From: Gloeopeniophorella convolvens | Lineage: Eukaryota > Basidiomycota > Agaricomycetes > Russulales | Length of the DNA stretch: 64,000 bases | Assembly: GCA_022496205.1 (NCBI GenBank) | Contig: WTXD01000045.1 | Span: forward strand, 124,001-188,000 | Direction of reading: 5' to 3' | Shown: one piece after another, positions 57,273 to 64,000 of the stretch | Position numbering within the stretch: the stretch's first letter is position 1 | How the letters are laid out: every line of letters begins with the position of its first letter | Made by a program: the position numbers and the translations under genes | Notes under the pieces: generated by a model | Told to the model about the DNA's origin: nothing | What the model saw: only the letters and a program-made list of their open reading frames with translations | Databases searched by the model: none

Positions 57273-58838
57273 TCATCCGGCAGCTTGAATCGTGTCAACA
57301 GCCTTCGGACGGTAGTGTGTTTGGGGTACCACGCGGCCTTCAAGCCTGCACGCATTTATGAACCCAGAGAACCCATCGTCTACGGGGACCGCCGTCATGG
57401 GCCAGAACTCCCCCAGAGCAGGCAGGAGCTCCGTGACGGGCGCGTCGTCGCTATCATCCGGCTGCAGCGCGCGCGAGAGCTCATCCAACAGTCCGCTGGC
57501 CACGCGAAGCTGCTCCGCCCGATTGAATGGCCGGAGAAGCGAGTGCCAAACGTTGCGTTCGACCTCGCCCCGCATCTCGAGGGGCAATTCGTGAGCATAG
57601 AAGCGGAGTTTTAACACCTCTACTGCGGAAAGTATGGGTGCCAGTGCGCCGCAAATCTGTGCTGCGGCAAACACCTGCCAGTCGAAGCGGTTTCCAGGGA
57701 TTCGGACTTCGATAGAAAGCGTGGGCCGCATGGTGTCATACGCTTCTATTGACACCGCATGTTTTTGAAGCGCCACGTCGACTGTGTGATGAACAAGCTT
57801 CGGCGTGATAGTGAAGAAGCGTGTTAGGCGCGGAAGGGAGAGAGTGAGCTGATTGAAGAAGACAAAATGGATGCCCTCAAGATGCGGGGTGTTGATCCGT
57901 GCTACGAGTGCGTCCAGGTATATACTGCCCCCTCGATACTTGATACTGGTAAGGCTCGGGAGTGTAGCGCGCACTATTTGGGGATTGTGTGGTTCTCTTA
58001 CTCGCCGGGGAGGCGAACAGAGGAAACCGATGGATATCTCGCGAAGATGAGGTAGCGTGACAAGCAGCGCTGCTAGGTGTTCTGGGGCGAAGTAGGCGTT
58101 TTCCGGGATACAGTCGAGTCGGAGAGTGACAAGATTGATTGCAGGTGTGAGAGATAAAGTGTCCAACGAGAGGACGACCCCTTGAAGCAGGAGCTCGTTC
58201 AGACGTGGCGCAGAGAACGTCTTCGGAAGGATGAGCCCTGTATTGTCCACAGAGGTGAGTGCTAGACTCTCGAGGATCGGAAACGCGCCGTCCATAGCCT
58301 TGAGTATTCTCGAAGAGCTGGACGTCAAGAGGCCGAGAGAAACGAGCCGCACGCGGTGGCAGTACGGCATGGCGGCCAATAAACCATCTTCATCCTTTTC
58401 GGTTATGGTTTTTAGTTCGGAGTAGTAGTCGATGATGATTGGCAGAGGCGGGGAATGTGTTAACATGTCGGCGACGGGAGTTCCGGAGGTGCAGTGAAGA
58501 TGAAGATCCAAACGAGAAGCTGAAGCAAGTACGACGTGCCGCCATCTCCGACAGACATGAACAAGTCTGTACCACCCACGCTGGTGCTTCCAATGATACT
58601 CGTCGTTCAACCTGTAGGCATCGAATACCTCCAGGAGAACGTCGTCATGGAATGAGAGGATGGGGGTAGCAGGGATCAGCGAGGGCACCGATGACCGACG
58701 AGAAGCCGGAGGGACGATGACGGGTGTGGGGTCCGGGCTATCATCGTGATCTCCTTCGCGATATGGGTCCATGTTGGCGGGGTGTTGGCATTGGGCGTCT
58801 TGCCTTGCGTTCGACTCGTTGGGGCAATCGATTGACAA
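57273..58838 (-). CDS. F-box/LRR-like protein (paralogue 1)
   Basis: Single open frame of 521 residues, start MSIDCPNESNARQDA (58838). The F-box-like part is FHDDVLLEVFDAYRLNDEYHW then WYRLVHVCRRWRHVVLASASRL (about residues 60-110), which would bind Skp1 of an SCF ubiquitin ligase. Beyond it comes HSPPLPIIIDYYSEL and an irregular leucine-rich region. The basidiomycete genomes carry many such proteins; substrates are unknown. Its neighbour at 59854-61528 is a clear paralogue with shared blocks (PPLPIIIDYYSEL, MDG-FPILESL, FDWQVF-AAQ-C, ELLPAL). Confidence 0.85.
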   Translation of the reverse strand: MSIDCPNESNARQDAQCQHPANMDPYREGDHDDSPDPTPVIVPPASRRSSVPSLIPATPILSFHDDVLLEVFDAYRLNDEYHWKHQRGWYRLVHVCRRWRHVVLASASRLDLHLHCTSGTPVADMLTHSPPLPIIIDYYSELKTITEKDEDGLLAAMPYCHRVRLVSLGLLTSSSSRILKAMDGAFPILESLALTSVDNTGLILPKTFSAPRLNELLLQGVVLSLDTLSLTPAINLVTLRLDCIPENAYFAPEHLAALLVTLPHLREISIGFLCSPPRRVREPHNPQIVRATLPSLTSIKYRGGSIYLDALVARINTPHLEGIHFVFFNQLTLSLPRLTRFFTITPKLVHHTVDVALQKHAVSIEAYDTMRPTLSIEVRIPGNRFDWQVFAAAQICGALAPILSAVEVLKLRFYAHELPLEMRGEVERNVWHSLLRPFNRAEQLRVASGLLDELSRALQPDDSDDAPVTELLPALGEFWPMTAVPVDDGFSGFINACRLEGRVVPQTHYRPKAVDTIQAAG

Positions 58839-59853
58839 TCAATTGTACTAATCCTAAGTGGGGGTCAGAATATCGAGGCCGTAAGCGGGGACCAGAGGGT
58901 CGGTTCTAAGTCGACAGCAGTTTTAGGTCGGAAGGCCCCGCTCAGCGACCAAGTAGGATATAGACTGGTGTCATTTCTACTCACTATGGTAGATACTAAT
59001 CATGGGGTAGCCATGCAGTCGGATTCATGGAATGGAGACCATAGGAGCACAGCATGTATAGCGCATCCACGTGTGTTAGGTCTCATAAGGGTCCTCCTCT
59101 GAGTGTACATAGTACGAGTAAAGGGCTGATAGTATGTGGGGCCGGGAGAGCCTTGAGAGAGCCACGTCCGCGGCACCAAGCGGCACCTCGTTCTGAGCTT
59201 GAAATTCGCATCAGAAGTCCCCGAAAGGAAAATGCGAGGTCAAATATGATTCCCACTCGCTCGCCGGTGTTCCCCGTACTCGGCCCAGGAGACCCCACCG
59301 TGGGCCGGGGCACAGACCCGCTGTGCGATAACACAGCCTGCCAGCCCACATTATTGATCGAGAGATAGTGGGCCATAAGTTAGTGTGCCACGCGAAGAGT
59401 GAGGCCCGGGCAGTGGCTTTTTGACTCGTACTTCCTCCGTTTTGCGGTGCCCAGGTTTTGCTATGAAAGTTCCAACCGCAACCGATACCCCATCATGCCC
59501 ACGTTCGAGGGTTGGCACCAACATTCTGTTCTATCTGTTCTCAACAACACCCCAGACCCTGGTGGGAATTCAATACCGCCCTCTGAGTATTAATAATGAG
59601 GTTCGCATCATGTCTTTCGTGCTGTGAACTATACATTTCTGACTACCTTTCCCTCTGCCGTGTCTCAGCTTGGACGCCAGAGTGCTCACTCTGTCGCGAG
59701 GTGTCTCTGCTCTGAGCGTCGAGCCATGCAGCGGTTGCGAATGCCAGATGTATATACCATTACCTCCTTTTTTCGCATAGCCTCCAAACATTACGAGAGA
59801 AAGAAGCACTCGTCGCTGCTACGACTGCAACATCAGTACATATCGATGAAGTT
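58839..59853. other. Intergenic between the F-box paralogues
   Basis: Open frames on the plus strand (for example 59054 and 59399) show no motif and no splice consensus. No gene supported. Confidence 0.35.
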
Positions 59854-61528
59854 TTAGCATAATCCGCCTCTGCGCGCCATTCGCCGTGGGAGGTAGCAGC
59901 TGAGGCAGAGCTGAAGACACTCCTGCGTCGGCCGCCAGGGTGCGCATACCATCATATACGCAGGGGACTCATCAGCCCGCGATGGACAAGGGTCTGTCTC
60001 CGTCTTCTCAACCCAGCGATGGCCAGAAGTCCAAGGTACTGTGCGGCCTTCGACCCTGCATGCATCGAGAAACGCGGAGAATGGATCGTCGGCGGAGGGT
60101 ACACCCATCGGGCTGATGTACTCTAGTGCGGGAAGAAGCTCCGTGACGTGCGTGTTGTCGTTATCGTCTGGTTCTAGCACGTGTGATAACTCGTCTACCA
60201 GCCCGCTGGCTACCCGCAGCTCCCTTGCATGGACGAACGGCCGGAGGAGTGAGTGCCAGTGTGCACGATTGGCGGCGCCGCATGCTTCCGGTGGCAGCTC
60301 GGTGGCGTAGAAACGGAGCGTAAGCCTTGAGACGGTAGACAGCACGGGCGCAAGGGTGTTGCACATCTGCGCGGCCGTAAATACCTGCCAATCGAATTCG
60401 AAGTACCAAGCGGGGATGTGCACTTTGAATGAGGGAAAGGGGGATATGTCTATTGAGACCTGTTCCTTCCGGAGCGATACATCGGCGGTATTGTAGACCA
60501 GTTCCGAGTTCGTGGTGAAGACGTGCGATAAGCGCGGAAGGACGAAAATGGGCCGGTCGAAGAAGGTGATTTGGACATCTCCGAGACGAGGTGCGCTGAT
60601 TTGCGCAAGGAGTTCCTCCAAATATGCACTGGTTCCTTGATACTTGAGCTTGTAAAGGTAAAAGAACGTTGTACACGACATCAGCGAATTGGTCCGTTGT
60701 CGTTCCTCTTTGGCACTGTCGCAGCCGTCACCGAGAAAGCCGATGGAAAGCTCCCGGAGCTCTCGCAGTGGAGCAAGTTGCGCTACTAGGCGATCTAGTG
60801 TAAAATGAGAGGTCATCTGGATGCACTCCAGCCGGAGGGAGACGAGGTCGGTTGCAGATGCAAGCAGTGAAGAGCCTGGTGGAATAAAGACCCCTTGAAG
60901 CGAGAGCTCGCTAAGACACGGCGCTGACAATGTCTTAGGAAGCTCAAGCCCAGTGCCGTCGATCGACGCGAGCGAGAGGCTCTCCAGAATTGGGAATACA
61001 CCGTCCATGGCCATGAGTAGCCCCAAGGAATCGGACGTCAAAAGGCCAAGGGAGATATGTCGCACACGTTGGCGATGGGAAATGATGGCCAAAAAACTGG
61101 CTTCATCTTGCGCATCCATGACTTCCAGTTCTGAATAGTAATCGATGATGATTGGCAAGGGCGGTGAATGGCACAACATATCGGCGATAGGTGCCCTTGG
61201 GGAGCAGTGGAGGTGGAGGTCCAAGCGAAGAGTCGATGTGAGAATAATGTCCCGCCATTTCCGGCAGATATGCGCAAGCTTGTACCAGCCGCGCTGGTAG
61301 GTCCAGTGAGATTCATCGGCCAACCTATAGAAGTCGAAAATTGCAAGAAGAACGTCGTCACGGAGCGCAAGGGTAAGCGAGCGCGCCCAGGGCACTGGAG
61401 GCTCTAATGACTGAAACGTCAGGGATTAGGATATGTGACAAACGACGCAAAGTTGGATCTACCTTCGGTGACGTTCCAATGAAACAGCGATCGCGCATGG
61501 GAACAGAGTGATTGGGGGACAGTGACAT
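59854..61528 (-). CDS. F-box/LRR-like protein (paralogue 2)
   Basis: Two exons: 61528-61463 (MSLSPNHSVPMRDRCFIGTS) and 61410-59854, joined by a 52-base intron in frame. The F-box-like segment LRDDVLLAIFDFYRLADESHW then WYKLAHICRKWRDIILTSTLRL matches paralogue 1 closely, followed by HSPPLPIIIDYYSELEVM and the leucine-rich region. The C-terminus differs: it extends past VEGRTVPW with a Cys-containing tail (CLQLCLSCYLPRRMARRGGLC). About 540 residues. Tandem duplication is the simplest explanation. Confidence 0.83.
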
Positions 61529-62990
61529 AGCCGGCGCAGAGACGTGGTCTGTAAAGTGTCGTACGCGTGGGCTGCTCTGTTCGACCTGCAGACCCGGATC
61601 GCCATCACTATATAAGCGCACTGGACTTCCGGCGCCTAAGTGAGGGTGTCCTCGCGCCGAGTACAGCAGTACCCCTCCTCGAACGCCTTGGGACTTCGAG
61701 AACGTACCCTCAGGACAAGCAGAGTACACAGATATTCGCATGTAGCGTTGTTCCAGAAAATTTGCAGACCATCTGATCCCGCCAGCGTAGCTGAGGAGCC
61801 CTGTGTGGCCCACAATTGAGTATACAGACCAAGGAAGTCGAGCAACGGCGGTAGAATGGCACACGTACGCTATTTGTGGTGTACAACACCGGCGGGAAGC
61901 GCAGCCCTGAAGCCGCTGGACGTAGGTCCTAACCGTCACCTCAAGTAGGGAGGATAGGACTGTGTATCAAAGACTTGACGGTGAACACAAGAGAGGACCG
62001 AGACAATGCCAATGCTATGCGCACCTTAGCCAGGCATAGGACAACTCCTTCCGCGTTAATTTTCCGTTGTTAGTGGTTTCCGCTTCATCAAATCCTCACG
62101 CCTTTCCCAAGGACTCTTCAAGTTCAATGTATTGGTGACGAGAGCCATAGAGTTTTCATGACGCTCCCATCTAGAGGAGAGGAAATGAGTTGATGATTCG
62201 TGGTGTCTCTTCTGATAGTCATATTTCGATGGTATTGCGGATAGTTGAGCTCCTGTATCACCTTGCTAGTACTAGGGGTACTAGGCCCTAGGGACAGGTT
62301 AGGAACTGATAGTGGTCTCGGATGACCTAGGGTTGTACGTTGACCCGCTGCCGTGGTCGGGCGTCAAACGCCGATGTGATTGGAGACGGGGGAGGAAAGG
62401 GGAACTGGAGACTCGTCACGCGTCACAGGAGAGGCCGCGCTGCGCGAACTTCGCGATCACGTGGCATCTTCCAGTGAGCTCCGACCGTCCGACGACGAGT
62501 CGACGTCTTTGTCTGTCTCTGACTGCGCAACCTTTGACAAGGACGGACTCGTCATCGGGAGCCCCAATGATTATTCCATTCTATTCAATAGGGAAGACTC
62601 GTTATAGATCTCCACCAACGGATTTTCGAGGTTCGAGATCCTTCACGCTTTGTAGGTTTGATGGATCCAGGGATCATTCTCGCTTTATATGTATCTACTC
62701 GTAGATCAAGAATGGAGACGGAAAGAAGTCAGTGTCCCGCCGCATAACCTTTCCAGCCGCCCTACTACTATGTGACTTCCCCGTCGGTACTTCCGCACTG
62801 CCGAATGGGTAGCCAAAAAGACCAATCCAAAGACCGAAGTTGCCATCTCAGAGCCGATGCTATGCGCTGTCCATACCTGTTGGCGAACTTGAACGACCTA
62901 CTACTTTCGCCATCATTTATTGGGTGTACCTTATACTACTTCTAAATATGAATAAGGCCTGAAACTAGGAAACCTCTACACCCAATTCCT
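61529..62990. other. Intergenic, no supported gene
   Basis: Mixed AT-rich DNA. The plus-strand open frame 62312-62704 has no motif and atypical composition. There is no clear repeat. Confidence 0.35.
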
Positions 62991-64000
62991 CTACACTGCG
63001 TCTTCACCGTTTACACGTAAATGATACTTCTCTGTCAGTATAGTAACAGAACGGAACGCAACCCAGAAGAGGTAAGCAAGACTCGGTGAGGTGGGTACTC
63101 TATTTTTAGTCTCAACCCTAGACTGTTTCCACAACGTCCACCACAAGTCGCGCACAAATTTGTCGCGAGGGAGCTTGAATCCCGGGTCATGATTGATGAA
63201 GACATTGATATCTGGCAACAGCCTTGGCGACGGCGTGTCCGAATCTGTCTGATTCAACGCGCGGTAGGTGCCCTTGACGATGTCATCCAATCGATTCAGA
63301 ATGTCCGTCATGTCCCGCTGCGTGGTCTTGTCCCCCGGCTCCGTCATAAGTGCACGAAGCACAAGCTCTATGGTGTCTCCGATCAAGGATACTGCAGGTC
63401 GCATATCCTCTACGGACAGCTTGCTCAGGCTGAGCAGGCTGTAGGCAGTTCCGCTGAGTAGATGAGTGAGAACGAGCAGGCGCCCGTATGTCCGGATGCC
63501 GTCGGCGTCGGGTCTGGCCAACACATTGGCGGGAGGGGGCGGCTGGCTAAGGAAGGTTCGCGCCACTTCTCTGTCCGCGCGTGCCCGAGACGAGATGCAC
63601 TTCTCCAAGACCACAGCTTGGATGCAGTGGGCGGTGATGGCGATCTTCGGATCGTCGTTCGCCAGAAAAGGTTCAATGGAGGCTATGGTCCTCTGGTATT
63701 CCTCTGGTTTCGGCGTAGCGAAGTACAACCAGGCGGCGCGATCCATGACAGATAGTTTCCAGAGCACGCGAATGGCGAGCAAGCGATTTTTTGTTAGCTC
63801 CAGGTCCTCCAGTGTTGAGGAGTGGATGAGTCGCATCAGCTTGGCGCCATTTTTATGTGTGCGCTCGTCCAAGACGAATGCGCGTACCGTTGGGGCGTAA
63901 CTGGCATCGTCAACGAGGAAAGTCGAATAGATACCCTCAAAGATTGTCTTGACGTCTTGATCCTTCTCCACCTCGTCCAGCTCCCGGGCGAGTAGCCTCC
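62991..64000 (-). CDS. Hypothetical helical protein, 3' part only
   Basis: The frame is open from the right window edge (RLLARELDEVEKDQD...) to a stop at 62991, at least 336 residues. It reads as an all-helical, soluble protein: LMRLIHSSTLEDLELTKNR, LLAIRVLWKLSVMDRAAWLY, LLVLTHLLSGTAYSLLSLSK, DTIELVLRALMTEPGDKTTQ and a C-terminal KYHLRVNGEDAV. Short repeated helical pairs suggest an ARM/HEAT-like fold, which is inference. Start and N-terminal part lie outside the window. I do not recognise the family. Confidence 0.65.
   Translation of the reverse strand, partial: RLLARELDEVEKDQDVKTIFEGIYSTFLVDDASYAPTVRAFVLDERTHKNGAKLMRLIHSSTLEDLELTKNRLLAIRVLWKLSVMDRAAWLYFATPKPEEYQRTIASIEPFLANDDPKIAITAHCIQAVVLEKCISSRARADREVARTFLSQPPPPANVLARPDADGIRTYGRLLVLTHLLSGTAYSLLSLSKLSVEDMRPAVSLIGDTIELVLRALMTEPGDKTTQRDMTDILNRLDDIVKGTYRALNQTDSDTPSPRLLPDINVFINHDPGFKLPRDKFVRDLWWTLWKQSRVETKNRVPTSPSLAYLFWVAFRSVTILTEKYHLRVNGEDAV

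Overview
The window looks like nuclear DNA of a filamentous basidiomycete, most likely an Agaricomycete. Genes are split by many short GT-AG introns (about 45-70 bases), spacing is compact, several housekeeping genes are very GC-rich, and the families present fit that group: tandem F-box proteins, a multi-exon P450, a 7TM-like membrane protein, and a P-loop/nuclease protein of the Crinkler-RHS (CR) type. No tRNA, rRNA, CRISPR array or bacterial operon structure was seen.

The left 28.5 kb is the striking part. It is a decayed tandem array of a roughly 4.4-5.1 kb segment. Each full unit holds a minus-strand multi-exon gene of a family I do not recognise (here 'family X'), then the plus-strand gene for the RNase P/MRP subunit Pop5, then a minus-strand gene for a PLP-dependent 8-amino-7-oxononanoate synthase (BioF-like) whose 3' end faces the pop5 3' end. 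There are five pop5 copies (starts at 7387, 11882, 16246, 21256 and 26329); only those at 16246 and 26329 read through. BioF is complete only in the last unit (27025-28494); four 3' fragments lie in the earlier units. Family X has four long copies plus one 5' fragment; those at 8925 and 18171 are open, the others carry frameshifts or stops. The array is interrupted by a CR-type NTPase-nuclease gene (2711-5843), a P450 gene (13265-15612) and a 180 bp inverted-repeat element with a 9 bp target duplication inside pop5 copy 1.

From 28.5 to 64 kb the content is mostly single-copy genes: a hypothetical protein (29125-29935, minus), a mitochondrial pyruvate/branched-chain dehydrogenase kinase (30679-32301, plus), a broken trypsin-like protein gene (33904-35504, plus), COA6 (37644-37999, minus) head to head with a TBC-domain Rab-GAP (38178-42105, plus), a DUF262 protein (42306-43911, minus), a multi-pass membrane protein (44373-45936, minus), a single-pass Ser/Thr-rich surface protein (47486-50213, minus), a small putative gene (51493-51905, plus), a hypothetical gene (52676-53458, minus), the ribosome-biogenesis AAA ATPase RIX7/NVL (54213-56883, plus), two F-box/LRR-like paralogues (57273-58838 and 59854-61528, minus) and the 3' part of a hypothetical helical protein running off the right edge.

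Exon joins were worked out by eye from GT/AG sites and reading-frame continuity. Family assignments come from motif recognition, not from a database search. First exons are the least certain parts, especially for family X, the P450, the CR gene, the TBC gene and RIX7.
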